A stretch of 58,949 nt of DNA from UBA4615 sp046046245. GTDB lineage: Bacteria > Pseudomonadota > Gammaproteobacteria > Burkholderiales > Burkholderiaceae_E. The notes under the pieces are model-generated. The model worked only from the letters and a program-made list of their open reading frames with translations, was not told the origin of the DNA and did no database searches. This document shows, piece by piece, positions 1 to 8,663 of this stretch. A program made the translations under genes and the position numbers. The DNA lies in NCBI GenBank assembly GCA_046046245.1, contig JBJOKE010000056.1, positions 1 to 58,949 of the forward strand, given 5' to 3'. Position 1 is the stretch's first letter. The number at the start of each line of letters is the position of its first letter.

Positions 1-1524
1 GGGCCGGTCGCCGCGGTCGCGCCGCTGCCGGTCGAGGCCCGCTCGCCCGGCGACGCGGCGCGCGCCGGCGGACGTGCGGCCAACGTCGCGCGGATGCCGG
101 CCGCCGGCGCCACCGGCCGCGGCGGCCGCAAGGCGGCCAACGAGCAGTCGAAGCTGTTCGTGCTCGACACCAACGTCCTGATGCACGACCCGTCGAGCCT
201 GTTCCGCTTCGCCGAGCACGACGTCTTCCTGCCGATCGTCACGCTCGAGGAACTCGACAACCACAAGAAGGGCATGTCGGAGGTGGCGCGCAACGCGCGT
301 CAGGTCAGCCGTTCGCTCGACGCGCTGGTCGCCGACGTCGACGGCGGCATCGAGCAGGGCATCCCGCTCGACAAGCTCGGCAACCGCGACGCCGGCGGGC
401 GACTGTTCCTGCAGACCCAGGTGCTGTCCTCGTCGCTGCCCGAGTCGCTGGCCGCCGGCAAGGCCGACAACCAGATCCTCGGCGTGGTCCGCGCGCTGCA
501 GCACAAGTTCCCCGACCGCCAGGTCGTGCTGGTGTCCAAGGACATCAACATGCGGATCAAGGCCCGCGCGCTCGGGCTGCCCGCGGAGGACTATCACAAC
601 GACCAGGTCATCGATGACCTGGAACTGCTCTACGCGGGCACGCTCGCGCTGCCGCCGGACTTCTGGGACCGGCACGGCAAGGGCATGGAGTCGTGGCAGC
701 AGGGTGGCTCGAACTGGTACCGGATCACCGGGCCGGTCGTGCCGGGCCTGATGCTCAACCAGTTCGTCTACCTCGACGGCGAGATGCCGCTCGCCGCGCA
801 GGTCAAGGAGCGCAACGGCAAGACCGCGGTGCTGCAGACGCTGCGCGACTTCTCGCACCTGAAGAACGCGGTCTGGGGCGTCACCGCGCGCAACCGCGAG
901 CAGAACTTCGCGCTGAACCTGCTGACCAATCCGGAGATCGATTTCGTCACCCTGCTCGGGCAGGCCGGCACCGGCAAGACGCTGCTGGCGCTGGCGGCGG
1001 GCCTCGCGCAGACCCTCGAGCAGAAGCGCTACACCGAGATCATCGTGACCCGTGCGACCGTGCCGGTCGGCGAGGACATCGGCTACCTCCCGGGCACCGA
1101 GGAGGAGAAGATGCAGCCGTGGATGGGCGCGCTCGAGGACAATCTCGAGGTGCTCACCCAGGGCAACGGCACCGGCGGCGAATGGGGCCGCGCCGCGGCC
1201 ACCGACCTGATCCGCTCGCGGATCAAGGTGAAGGCGCTGTCGTTCATGCGCGGCCGCACGTTCATGAACAAGTACCTGATCATCGACGAGGCGCAGAACC
1301 TGACGCCCAAGCAGATGAAGACGCTGGTGACGCGTGCGGGTCCGGGCACCAAGGTGATCTGCCTGGGCAACATCGCGCAGATCGACACGCCGTATCTCAC
1401 CGAGAGCTCGTCGGGCCTCACCTACGTCGTCGACCGGTTCAAGGGCTGGGCACACGCGGGGCACGTGACCCTGCAGCGCGGCGAGCGCTCGCGGCTGGCG
1501 GACTTCGCGGCCGACGCGCTGTAG
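1..1524 (+). CDS. PIN-PhoH family ATPase/ribonuclease (5' end outside window)
   Basis: Predicted two-domain RNA-processing protein of the PhoH2 type: an N-terminal PIN nuclease domain and a C-terminal PhoH ATPase. Counting from the first in-window ATG (base 94), the PIN start FVLDTNVLMHDP has its acidic residue at 25. The P-loop GQAGTGKT lies near 289-296 and the Walker B segment LIIDEAQ near 398. The frame is open back to base 1, and homologues usually carry a longer N-terminus, so the true start probably lies upstream. RNA unwinding coupled to cleavage is known for mycobacterial PhoH2; the role here is inferred. The gene ends three bases before the convergent acetate kinase remnant. Confidence 0.93.
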   Translation, partial: GPVAAVAPLPVEARSPGDAARAGGRAANVARMPAAGATGRGGRKAANEQSKLFVLDTNVLMHDPSSLFRFAEHDVFLPIVTLEELDNHKKGMSEVARNARQVSRSLDALVADVDGGIEQGIPLDKLGNRDAGGRLFLQTQVLSSSLPESLAAGKADNQILGVVRALQHKFPDRQVVLVSKDINMRIKARALGLPAEDYHNDQVIDDLELLYAGTLALPPDFWDRHGKGMESWQQGGSNWYRITGPVVPGLMLNQFVYLDGEMPLAAQVKERNGKTAVLQTLRDFSHLKNAVWGVTARNREQNFALNLLTNPEIDFVTLLGQAGTGKTLLALAAGLAQTLEQKRYTEIIVTRATVPVGEDIGYLPGTEEEKMQPWMGALEDNLEVLTQGNGTGGEWGRAAATDLIRSRIKVKALSFMRGRTFMNKYLIIDEAQNLTPKQMKTLVTRAGPGTKVICLGNIAQIDTPYLTESSSGLTYVVDRFKGWAHAGHVTLQRGERSRLADFAADAL

Positions 1525-1527
1525 GCC

Positions 1528-2683
1528 TCAGCCGAGACCGAGCACCGCGGTGGTGTGCCGCGCGATCATCCCTTCCTCGTCCGTCGGTACCCGCCAGATC
1601 GACAGGCCGCTGTCCGGCGCGTGCAGGCGCATCGCGCCCGAGGCGTTCGCCGCCGTGTCGAGCCGCGCGCCCAGCCAGCCCGCATGCCGGCAGACCGCCT
1701 CGCGGATCGGGGCCGCGTGCTCGCCGATGCCTGCGGTGAAGACCAGCGCGTCGAGCCCGCCGAGCGCGGCTGCGAGCGAGCCGATCTCGCGACCGATCCG
1801 GTAGCAGTAGAGCTCGATCGCGAGCCGCGCGCGCGGCGCGTCGCTCGCCAGCAGCGTTCGCATGTCGCTCGACACGCCGGACACACCGAGCAGCCCGGAG
1901 CGGTCGTAGAGCAGCGACTGCACGTCGGCCACCGACATCCCCCGTTCGCGCATCAGGTGCAGCACCACGCCCGGATCGAGCGTGCCGCAGCGCGTGCCCA
2001 TCAGCAACCCCTCGACCGCGGTGAAGCCCATCGTGCTCGCGATGCTGCGCCCGCCGTGCATCGCGCACAGGCTCGCGCCGTTGCCGAGGTGCGCGACGAT
2101 CGTGCGGCCCGCCGCGGCCCGCGGATCGATCGACGGCAGCACCGACGCGACGTATTCGTAGGACAGCCCGTGGAAGCCGTAGCGGCGGACGCCCTCCTCG
2201 TGGAGCGCCCAGGGCAACCCGAACATCTGCGCGAGTTCCGGGTTGGTCCGATGGAACGCGGTGTCGAAGCAGGCGACCTGCGGCAGCCCGGGCGCACGCT
2301 CGAGCAGCGCGGCGATCGGCGCGAGGTTGTGCGGCTGGTGCAGGGGCGCGCGCTTCGCCGAGCCGGTCCGTGTCGACGCGGTGGCCGACGCCGAGGACCG
2401 ACTCGCCGGCGAGCCGCGCGTCGAGCATCTCGAGCAGGTGCGCGAGCGCGCCGTCGTGACCGAGCCGGACGCCCTGCCCCCACGCCCGCTCGTCGAGGAT
2501 CGACCCGGCGGCATCGCGCAGCACGAAGCGCGGCGCGGTGAACAGGCCCTCGAGCTGGCCGGCGAATGCCGGTTCGAGCGTACCGTGGCGCAGGCGGAGC
2601 ACCGAGAACTTCAGGCTCGAGGAGCCCGCGTTCAGCACGGCGACCGCGCCGGCACGGGGCCGCGGGTCACGGGGATCGGTCAA
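1528..2683 (-). pseudogene. ackA: Acetate kinase, frameshifted by an internal deletion
   Basis: Acetate kinase interconverts acetate plus ATP and acetyl phosphate. The N-terminus carries the family signature LNAGSSSLKF. After the frame change the rest is well conserved: APLHQPHN, CFDTAFHRT, GFHGLSYEY, HLGNGAS and FTAGIGEHA. Between GVGHRV and APLHQPHN only about nine codons remain, where the family has about 27, and the frame changes there (near 2345-2385). The lost part includes the conserved HGG substrate-binding segment. A deletion of roughly 55 bases fits. Either the gene is truly broken or the assembly lost a short GC-rich stretch. No phosphotransacetylase gene is adjacent. Confidence 0.82.
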
Positions 2684-2761
2684 GATCGGACCTCGTCGTC
2701 GGGAGCAAGGGTGGCCGCAGGATAGCCGGGCGGCCGCGTGGCGGCGACCTCAGCGGGCACG

Positions 2762-3934
2762 TCAGACCAGCGCACGCAGCAAGGTCTTCAGCAGCTCGAC
2801 GACCGGAACCTGCATCGCCGCCACCGCAAGCATCGGCAGCGCCGCCGGTACCGCGAGCGCGCCCAGCGCGGGCGCGCCGATCGGCACCAGCCGCATCCGG
2901 ACCACCGACTCGTAGAGCATCGCGGCGTCGGCGGCGGCGCCGACCTCCGGCGCGTCCAGCAGCGGGTCGTCGACCACCTCGCCGCCGATCCAGCGCCGGT
3001 GCAGCGCGTCGCCGTGCCGCGCCACCAGCGCGCCGTAGCGCAGCCGCGCGGCGGACTTCGCGCGCACCATCGTCGGCACGAGCACGAGGAACGGCGCGAC
3101 GAAGATCCCCACCAGCCATACGACCGCGGCCGCCATCGGCACGGCGAGCGCGGTGACGCTGCCGCCGTGGACCGCGACCTCGTGCGCCCATCCCGAGGCG
3201 ATCACCGCGGACAGCGCAAACGCCACGAGGCCGAAGCCGCCCGCGAGCCCGTCGACGAAACCCAGCCCGCCGCAGCGGTCCGGATGGGTGGGTACGACGT
3301 TCAACCCGGTCGCGGCGAGCCGGCGGATCGCGACGCCGAGAAGCACCACGCGCCACAGCCACGCGAGCGCGAAGGCGACGAACATCGGTCGCGCGACCCA
3401 CAGGTACCAGCGCGCGCCGAAGCCCGAGGCGGCGTCCGCGCCGGCCCATGCGAGGTCATGCAGCGCGGCCGCATCGCCCACCGTCTCGATGCGCGCGATC
3501 GCCCAGCCCGCGGCCAGGCCCGCCGCGATCACCCAGGGATGCGTTCGGTCGCGCAGCCGGATCAGGCCGCCCGCGGTCGCGCCGAGCGCCACCGGATCGC
3601 CGTGGAAGAGGCCGGCCTCGGCGCACTGCGGCGCGACGCGCAGGAGCGCGCCGGCGAACGCGGCCTCGGCAACGATCAGCAGCGGCACCGCGACCAGCAG
3701 GCGGACCGTCACCCCGAAGTGCGAGAGCAGGGACCCCTCGTCCAGGCCGCGCGCGTGCCCGCCGGCGATCGCCCAGACGGCGACCGGCAGCCAGCCGAAG
3801 AGCCCCCAGAAGATCGCGCGGCGGACGACGCCGAGGCCGTCGGCCGACGCCAGCCCGATCCGACGCTGCACGCGCATCAGCACGTCATCGCGCCGCAGGC
3901 GGGCCGCGGCGGGCGAAGTCGTCGAGGTCCGCAT
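2762..3934 (-). CDS. Conserved multi-pass membrane protein of unknown function
   Basis: A protein of about 390 residues with roughly seven hydrophobic segments, for example FWGLFGWLPVAVWAIAGG, LLVAVPLLIVAEAAFAG and VPMAAAVVWLVGIFVAPFLV. A loop motif THPDRCGGLGF sits between membrane segments and recurs in similar uncharacterised proteobacterial membrane proteins. The ATG at 3934 is preferred because a strong GGGGGAGGG ribosome binding site lies just upstream; an in-frame GTG exists at 3967. There is no signal peptide or catalytic motif. It is transcribed in the same direction as the acetate kinase remnant and dnaB but is separated from both, so it is probably its own unit. Function is not assignable. 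Confidence 0.75.
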   Translation of the reverse strand: MRTSTTSPAAARLRRDDVLMRVQRRIGLASADGLGVVRRAIFWGLFGWLPVAVWAIAGGHARGLDEGSLLSHFGVTVRLLVAVPLLIVAEAAFAGALLRVAPQCAEAGLFHGDPVALGATAGGLIRLRDRTHPWVIAAGLAAGWAIARIETVGDAAALHDLAWAGADAASGFGARWYLWVARPMFVAFALAWLWRVVLLGVAIRRLAATGLNVVPTHPDRCGGLGFVDGLAGGFGLVAFALSAVIASGWAHEVAVHGGSVTALAVPMAAAVVWLVGIFVAPFLVLVPTMVRAKSAARLRYGALVARHGDALHRRWIGGEVVDDPLLDAPEVGAAADAAMLYESVVRMRLVPIGAPALGALAVPAALPMLAVAAMQVPVVELLKTLLRALV

Positions 3935-4035
3935 CGGGCGCCCTCCCCCGGGCTGTCGTCCGTACACACGATTGTCGTCGAGACAGGCGCCCCCCCGTGC
4001 GGAGCCGGACCGGATTCCGGTCGTCCGGCGTCGAC

Positions 4036-5439
4036 TCAGTACGGCTGCGCTGGCGCGTAGTTCTCGAACTTGGTGTACTGGCCGAGGAAGGTCAGCGTCA
4101 CCGAGCCGATCGGGCCGTTCCGCTGCTTGCCGATGATGATCTCGGCCATGCCCTTGTTCGGCGAGTCGGGGTCGTATCGGTCCTCTCGGTGGATGAACAG
4201 GATGACGTCCGCGTCCTGCTCGATGGCCCCCGATTCGCGAAGGTCCGACATGATCGGCTTCTTGTCCGTCCGCTTCTCGACCTCGCGCGACAGCTGCGAC
4301 AGCGCGATCACCGGGACGTTCAGCTCCTTCGCGAGCGCCTTCAGCGAACGCGAGATCTCGGACACCTCGGTCGCGCGGTTCTCGTTCGAGTTGCCGGTGC
4401 CGGACATCAGCTGCAGGTAGTCGACCATCACCAGGCCGAGCTTGCCGTACTGCCGCGCGAGGCGCCGCGCGCGCGCGCGCAGCTCGAGCGGGTTGAGCGC
4501 CGGGGTCTCGTCGATGAACAGGTTCGCGTCCTGCATCTTCTGGATCGCGGCGGTGAGCCGCGGCCAGTCGTCCTCGGTGAGGCGCCCGGTGCGCAGCCGC
4601 TGCTGGTCGATGCGGCCGACCGAGCAGACCAGGCGCATCGCGAGCTGCGCCGCGCCCATCTCCATCGAGAACACCGCCACCGGCATGCCCTGGTCGATGG
4701 CGACGTGCTCGCAGATGTTCAGCGCGAACGCAGTCTTGCCGACCGAGGGTCGCGCCGCGAGGATGATCATGTCCCCGGGCTGCATGCCCGAGGTCATCCG
4801 GTCGAGGTCGGCGAAGCCGGTGGGCACGCCGGTGATGTCGTTGGGGTTCTCGCGGTTGTAGAGGTCGTCGACACGCTCGACCACCTGCGCGAGCACCGAC
4901 TGCAGGTCCTGGAAGCCGGCCCGTCCGCGCGAGCCGTCCTCGGAGATCTGGAAGACCTTCGACTCGGCCTCGTCGAGGATCTGCCGGGTGTCGCGCCCCT
5001 GCGGATTCAGCGCGGTGGTGGCGATGTCGTCTGACACGGTGATCAGCCGGCGCAGCACCGCACGGTCGCGGACGATCTCGGCATAGCGCCGCACGTTCGC
5101 CGCCGACGGCGTGCCGGTGGCGAGCGCGTTCAGGTAGGCGAGCCCGCCCGCCTCCTCCAGCCGCCCGGTCGACTTCAGCGCGTCGGTCAGCGTCAGCACG
5201 TCGGCCGGATGGTTGCGCTCCAGCAGCTTCGCGAGGTGCTGCCAGATCAGCCGGTGATCGTGCCGGTAGAAGTCCTCCTCGCGGAGCACATCGCCGATCT
5301 TCTCCCAGGCCTCGTTGTCGAGCAGCACCGCGCCCAGCACCGACTGCTCGGCCTCGATGGAGTGCGGCGGGACGCGAAGCGAGGCCACTTCGGCGTCGAC
5401 GGGGCCGGAACCGGAGCGCAGGGCGGGCTGGGCGGACAT
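4036..5439 (-). CDS. dnaB: Replicative DNA helicase DnaB
   Basis: Hexameric 5'-3' replicative helicase that unwinds DNA ahead of the replisome. The N-terminal DnaB domain begins with the family signature PHSIEAEQSVLGAVLLDN (residues 25-42). The RecA-like domain has Walker A ARPSVGKT (229-236) and Walker B LGLVMVDYLQLMSG. The conserved SQLSREVEKR and DLRESGAIEQDAD segments follow. The length of 467 residues is normal, and there is no intein. It is the last gene of the rpsF-priB-rpsR-rplI-dnaB block but is separated from rplI by a strong hairpin, so its expression may be partly independent. Confidence 0.98.
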   Translation of the reverse strand: MSAQPALRSGSGPVDAEVASLRVPPHSIEAEQSVLGAVLLDNEAWEKIGDVLREEDFYRHDHRLIWQHLAKLLERNHPADVLTLTDALKSTGRLEEAGGLAYLNALATGTPSAANVRRYAEIVRDRAVLRRLITVSDDIATTALNPQGRDTRQILDEAESKVFQISEDGSRGRAGFQDLQSVLAQVVERVDDLYNRENPNDITGVPTGFADLDRMTSGMQPGDMIILAARPSVGKTAFALNICEHVAIDQGMPVAVFSMEMGAAQLAMRLVCSVGRIDQQRLRTGRLTEDDWPRLTAAIQKMQDANLFIDETPALNPLELRARARRLARQYGKLGLVMVDYLQLMSGTGNSNENRATEVSEISRSLKALAKELNVPVIALSQLSREVEKRTDKKPIMSDLRESGAIEQDADVILFIHREDRYDPDSPNKGMAEIIIGKQRNGPIGSVTLTFLGQYTKFENYAPAQPY

Positions 5440-5493
5440 GGCGTCGATGGTACTCGCGGCGCGGGGGTGCAGAAAGGCGGCACCGTGAAGGAC

Positions 5494-5517
5494 GAAGGGG
5501 CCCTCGCGGGCCCCTTC
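5494..5517. terminator. Strong GC hairpin between rplI and dnaB
   Basis: A perfect 10-bp stem, GAAGGGGCCC with GGGCCCCTTC, closes a four-base loop in the rplI-dnaB spacer. There is no clear U-run on either strand. It could be an imperfect intrinsic terminator or attenuator that lowers dnaB expression relative to the ribosomal genes, or an mRNA processing/stability hairpin. The structure is seen directly; its function is inferred. Confidence 0.55.
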
Positions 5518-5555
5518 TCGGACGCGGCGTGACGGGGCGTGCCCCGTCCGCGGGA

Positions 5556-6008
5556 TCAGGCCTCGGGCGAGACCGCGACCTTGATCGGCACGACCACGTC
5601 GGCGTGCAGCGCGACGTTGACGTCGAACTCGCCGACGGCCTTCAGCGGGCCGTTCGGCAGGCGCACCATCGCCTTCTCGACCTGCGGGAAGCCCTGCTTG
5701 CCCAGCGCGGTCGCGATGTCGAAGTTGGTGACCGAGCCGAACAGGCGGCCGTCGACGCCGGCCTTCTGCGAGATCGCGACGGTCATGCCCTCGAGCTTGG
5801 CGCCCGCGGCCTGCGCGGCGGCCAGCTTCTCGGCCTGGACCTTCTCGAGCTCGGCACGCTTCGCCTCGAACTCCTTGATCGCCGCGTCGGTGGCGCGGCG
5901 TGCCTTGCCTCCGGGGATCAGGTAGTTCCGGGCGTAGCCGTCCTTGACCCGCACCACGTCACCCAGGCCACCCAGGTTGACGACCTTCTCGAGCAGGATG
6001 ATCTGCAT
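5556..6008 (-). CDS. rplI: 50S ribosomal protein L9
   Basis: A 150-residue L9 protein that binds 23S rRNA near the L1 stalk. The N-terminal domain has the family start MQIILLEKVVNLGGLGD and the signature GYARNYLIPGGKA. A long charged connecting helix follows (residues about 40-70), then the C-terminal domain containing GRLFGSVTN. Length and order are typical. It lies 16 bp downstream of rpsR and is surely co-transcribed with it. Confidence 0.98.
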   Translation of the reverse strand: MQIILLEKVVNLGGLGDVVRVKDGYARNYLIPGGKARRATDAAIKEFEAKRAELEKVQAEKLAAAQAAGAKLEGMTVAISQKAGVDGRLFGSVTNFDIATALGKQGFPQVEKAMVRLPNGPLKAVGEFDVNVALHADVVVPIKVAVSPEA

Positions 6009-6024
6009 GTTGTCAGTGCTCCGC

Positions 6025-6300
6025 TCAGTGGTTGTCGGTATAGGGCAGCAGGGCCAGGAAGCGGGCGCGGTTGATCGCGTCCGACAGCTGGCGCTGGTAG
6101 CGGGCCTTCGTGCCGGTCAGGCGGGCCGGCATGATCTTGCCGGTCTCGGTGATGAAGTCCTTGAGCGTGTCGACGTCCTTGTAGTCGATCCACTCGACCT
6201 TCTCGGCGGTGAAGCGGCAGAAGCGCTTGCGCTTGAAGAGCGCGCTCTGCGACTGACGCTTCGGTTTCTTGTCCTTGCTGCCTCGGCGCATGAATGCCAT
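6025..6300 (-). CDS. rpsR: 30S ribosomal protein S18
   Basis: A 91-residue S18, the small-subunit protein that pairs with S6 on the 30S platform. The basic N-terminus is followed by the core motifs KRFCRFTAEKVEWIDYKD and ARLTGTKARYQRQLSDAI. The end, INRARFLALLPYTDNH, is typical of the family. It sits between priB and rplI in the classic betaproteobacterial order. Confidence 0.98.
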   Translation of the reverse strand: MAFMRRGSKDKKPKRQSQSALFKRKRFCRFTAEKVEWIDYKDVDTLKDFITETGKIMPARLTGTKARYQRQLSDAINRARFLALLPYTDNH

Positions 6301-6318
6301 GACGGTTCCTCTATCTCT

Positions 6319-6630
6319 CTATGCGTTTCGATCGGCTGTCGTGTCCAGCTCGAACTCGGTGACGTGCAGGACCAGGGCCTTGACGTTGCGGCGTCGCGGG
6401 GCGAGGAAGCCTTCCAGCTTCAGCGCCGTGCCCAGCGGGACGCGTTCGATCCTCAGCGCTATCCGGTCGGCGGCGATCGCGGCGATCTCCAGCTCGACCG
6501 TCCGATCGGCGCCGGCTTCGCGCTGCACCGAGCGGTGCGAGAGCTTCAGCCCCACGATCGGCACGCCCGCGGGCGTGTAGCGGATCGCCTCGCGCTCGAC
6601 GAGCGCCGCGGTCAATCCGACCCGGTTCAA
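6319..6630 (-). CDS. priB: Primosomal replication protein N (PriB)
   Basis: A small OB-fold single-stranded DNA-binding protein that links PriA to DnaT/DnaB loading in replication restart. Its 103 residues include LTAALVEREAIRYTPAGVPI near the N-terminus and the SHRSV segment, as in other PriB proteins. It starts with TTG at 6630, which overlaps the rpsF stop codon (TTGA), so translation is probably coupled. The position between the S6 and S18 genes is diagnostic for PriB. Confidence 0.93.
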   Translation of the reverse strand: MNRVGLTAALVEREAIRYTPAGVPIVGLKLSHRSVQREAGADRTVELEIAAIAADRIALRIERVPLGTALKLEGFLAPRRRNVKALVLHVTEFELDTTADRNA

Positions 6631-7061
6631 GCGGCGCGCTCGGTCCTCTCGGTCCGTTCGCCCCGGTCACCGCGATCACCACGGTCACCCCGCTCCGTCG
6701 CGCCCTCGGCGCTGGCCGCGCTCTTGCGCGCCTCTTCCTTCTGGATACGGCGCAGCATCGGCGACGGGCCGGTCTCGGCCTTCGGCATCTTGACCACGAG
6801 GTGGCGCAGCACGGCGTCGTTGAAGCGGAACGCGTGCTCGAGCTCGTCCAGCGTCGGCTGGGCGCACTCGATGTTCATCAGCGCGTAGTGCGCCTTGGCG
6901 ACCTTCTGGATCGGGTAGGCGAGCTGCAGGCGCCCCCAGTCCTCGACCCGGTGCATCCTGCCCTGCTGGCCTTCGACCAGCGTCTTGTACCGCTCGATCA
7001 TCGCGGGCACCTGCTCGCTCTGATCGGGGTGGACGATGAAGACGATCTCGTAATGACGCAT
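6627..7061 (-). CDS. rpsF: 30S ribosomal protein S6
   Basis: First gene of the rpsF-priB-rpsR-rplI block. S6 binds 16S rRNA with S18. The N-terminus MRHYEIVFIVHPDQSEQVP and the central RLQLAYPIQKVAKAHYALMN are highly typical. The C-terminal tail is long and ends in repeated acidic/basic GDRGDRGERTERTER units, more extended than the E. coli tail, which is itself glutamylated. It is preceded by a candidate promoter and a leader of about 200 nt. Confidence 0.98.
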   Translation of the reverse strand: MRHYEIVFIVHPDQSEQVPAMIERYKTLVEGQQGRMHRVEDWGRLQLAYPIQKVAKAHYALMNIECAQPTLDELEHAFRFNDAVLRHLVVKMPKAETGPSPMLRRIQKEEARKSAASAEGATERGDRGDRGDRGERTERTERAA

Positions 7062-7273
7062 CGATTCCCCAATTTAGGAGTGTTCTGATGACGGGCGCAT
7101 CCGCGGCGCGCGTGGAACGCGTGTCCGCGGACGAGCCCCCGTGCTCCTCGAAGGCGGCGCCGGACGCACGAGGCGCTCGGAGCCGGCCGCCGGCTCGTGT
7201 CGGGGTGTCCGTCCGGTGCGCAGGGATGAAACCCGGGCGCGCCGGCACAGGTCCGTGCGGCGAGGAACCCAAG

Positions 7274-7303
7274 AGTGTAGACCGGGGAACCCGGCAGTGT
7301 CCA
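7274..7303 (-). promoter_or_regulatory. Candidate sigma-70 promoter of the rpsF operon
   Basis: Read on the minus strand, TGGACA (7303-7298), an 18-bp spacer and TACACT (7279-7274) resemble the housekeeping consensus. Transcription would start near 7267, leaving a leader of about 200 nt before rpsF. S6-S18-binding leader RNAs are known upstream of rpsF in several bacteria; no specific fold was established here. Confidence 0.5.
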
Positions 7304-7329
7304 GGGTGTCGAAGCGGTCGCCCGCGAAC

Positions 7330-8049
7330 TCAGGCCACCGTCCGCCGCCCGATCGGGTCCGGGTCGTCGGCCCAGATCCGCCGCATCAGCGCCGTCTCGC
7401 GGTCGACCACGGTCTTCAGGAATCCGTCGGCGCCCCGCATCGCCCTGAAGGCCCGAAAGCCCGAGGCCAGGAACTCGTGCATCGCGGACAGCCCGGCCAG
7501 CCGGGCCGGCCCCTCCATCGCGCCGAGCAGCCCGCCCAGCAGCGGATGCCGGACCAGCCGGTCGAGCGCCCGTCCGACGTGCTCGACCAGCTCGACCTGC
7601 CGTTCCCGGTCCGTCCGGGCGCCCGCGTCGCGGAACGCCCGCGCGTAGGCCTCGTCGTCGATCGGCCGGCCGACGATCGCCGGGTCGGCGGCGAGGCGCC
7701 GCGCCATCGCCAGGTCGAGCCGCTCGGACAGCGCGTCGAGCTCGACCGCATCGGCGATCGTCTCGAGCGCGGCCCCGGGCAGGAAGCGGGTCAGCGTGGG
7801 GATGACCCGGGCGAGCTCGGCGTCGCGCTGCGAGAAGTCCTTCGCGCCGTAGAGCTCGTCGAGGAAGAAGCGCGTCGCGGCGCCGTAGCGCGGCGACGCG
7901 AGCAGGTCGGCGTGGGTGAACGCCAGGCGCTCGGCCTGCCAGGCGCGCAGCGCGTCGCGGCGGGCACGCGTGTCGGCGTCGATGTCGTCGAGCGCGCGCA
8001 GCGCGGCGACCTCGGCCGCGCCGATGCGGAGTCGTTGCGAGGGATCCAT
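7330..8049 (-). CDS. FFLEELY-motif family protein, function unknown
   Basis: A helical 239-residue protein carrying TRFFLDELYGAKDFSQRD, the hallmark of an uncharacterised family common in gamma- and betaproteobacteria. There is no signal peptide, membrane segment or catalytic signature. The ATG at 8049 (MDPSQRLRIGAAEV) is chosen because the family motif follows at normal spacing. It is divergent from the alcohol oxidase operon and shares about 115 bp of intergenic DNA with it, so the two may be co-regulated. Confidence 0.72.
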   Translation of the reverse strand: MDPSQRLRIGAAEVAALRALDDIDADTRARRDALRAWQAERLAFTHADLLASPRYGAATRFFLDELYGAKDFSQRDAELARVIPTLTRFLPGAALETIADAVELDALSERLDLAMARRLAADPAIVGRPIDDEAYARAFRDAGARTDRERQVELVEHVGRALDRLVRHPLLGGLLGAMEGPARLAGLSAMHEFLASGFRAFRAMRGADGFLKTVVDRETALMRRIWADDPDPIGRRTVA

Positions 8050-8124
8050 CGCGCGTCGGCCGTGTAGGAACGTGCGCCGAGTATGCCGCAGACATACCCG
8101 GCAACCGCGCCGGCCGGCGCGCTT

Positions 8125-8157
8125 TAGAGCCCCCGCTCTAGCGGCGGTGGCTACGAT
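8125..8157 (+). promoter_or_regulatory. Inverted repeat and -10 element ahead of the GMC oxidase operon
   Basis: The perfect inverted repeat TAGAGC-CCCC-GCTCTA (8125-8140) is followed by a -10-like TACGAT (8152-8157). CTCTAG (8136-8141) sits exactly 10 bp before TACGAT, the same arrangement as at 13451-13472. No good -35 is visible, so an activator may be needed. The predicted start site falls at the ATG at 8165, so the transcript could be leaderless. Confidence 0.5.
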
Positions 8158-8164
8158 GGTCCTC

Positions 8165-8653
8165 ATGCGAAGACGGACCCTGCTGCAGGCCGGCCTCGGC
8201 GGCGCGGCCCTGCTCGCGGCCGGCGGCGTCGCGATCCTGGCCGGCCGCGACGCCACGCGCGACCGCGCCACGGTGCTCGGCGCGGTCGTGCCCGCGCTGC
8301 TCGAGGGCGCACTGCCCGGCGACGCCGACGCCCGAAAGGCGGCGGTGCGCCGCTGCGTCGACGCCACCGTCGCCGCGATCGAAGGCCTCACCCCCGCGTC
8401 GCAGGCCGAGCTCGCGCAGCTGTTCGCGCTGCTGGGCTCGGCACCGGGGCGGCGGCTGCTGGCGGGCGTTCGCGAGGACTGGGCCGAGGCCTCGACGACC
8501 GAGGTCGCCGCCTTCCTCGAAGGATGGCGCCGGCATTCCGCGACGCTGCTGCGCACCGGCTACGCGGCGCTGCACGACCTGGTGCTGGGCAGCTGGTATG
8601 CCGATGCGGCCGCGTGGCCGGCGATCGGCTACGACGGCCCCCCGGCCCTGTGA
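8165..8653 (+). CDS. Small Tat-type exported subunit, gluconate 2-dehydrogenase subunit 3-like
   Basis: A 162-residue protein whose N-terminus MRRRTLLQAGLGGAALLAAG has the look of a Tat signal or membrane anchor, without a perfect twin-arginine motif. The C-terminal LGSWYADAAAWPAIGYDGPP is typical of small partners of GMC-type dehydrogenases. It lies 10 bp before the GMC oxidoreductase and is probably its membrane or export partner. An ATG at 8156 would add three residues; 8165 fits the predicted transcription start. Confidence 0.7.
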   Translation: MRRRTLLQAGLGGAALLAAGGVAILAGRDATRDRATVLGAVVPALLEGALPGDADARKAAVRRCVDATVAAIEGLTPASQAELAQLFALLGSAPGRRLLAGVREDWAEASTTEVAAFLEGWRRHSATLLRTGYAALHDLVLGSWYADAAAWPAIGYDGPPAL

Positions 8654-8663
8654 AGCGACGACG

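Noticed and set aside
1555..2541. Long plus-strand open frame opposite acetate kinase
   Set aside because: Arginine-rich low-complexity translation without family features; a mirror of the GC-rich coding strand.
2667..3449. Minus-strand frame of 260 residues within the membrane protein gene
   Set aside because: Arginine/glycine-rich shadow of the real frame with no hydrophobic segments.
4036..5439. Possible intein in dnaB
   Set aside because: The helicase domain is continuous and of normal length around Walker A, where inteins usually insert.
7330..8556. 408-residue version of the FFLEELY-motif protein
   Set aside because: The extra N-terminus overlaps the divergent oxidase partner gene and is antisense noise; the ATG at 8049 begins the conserved part.
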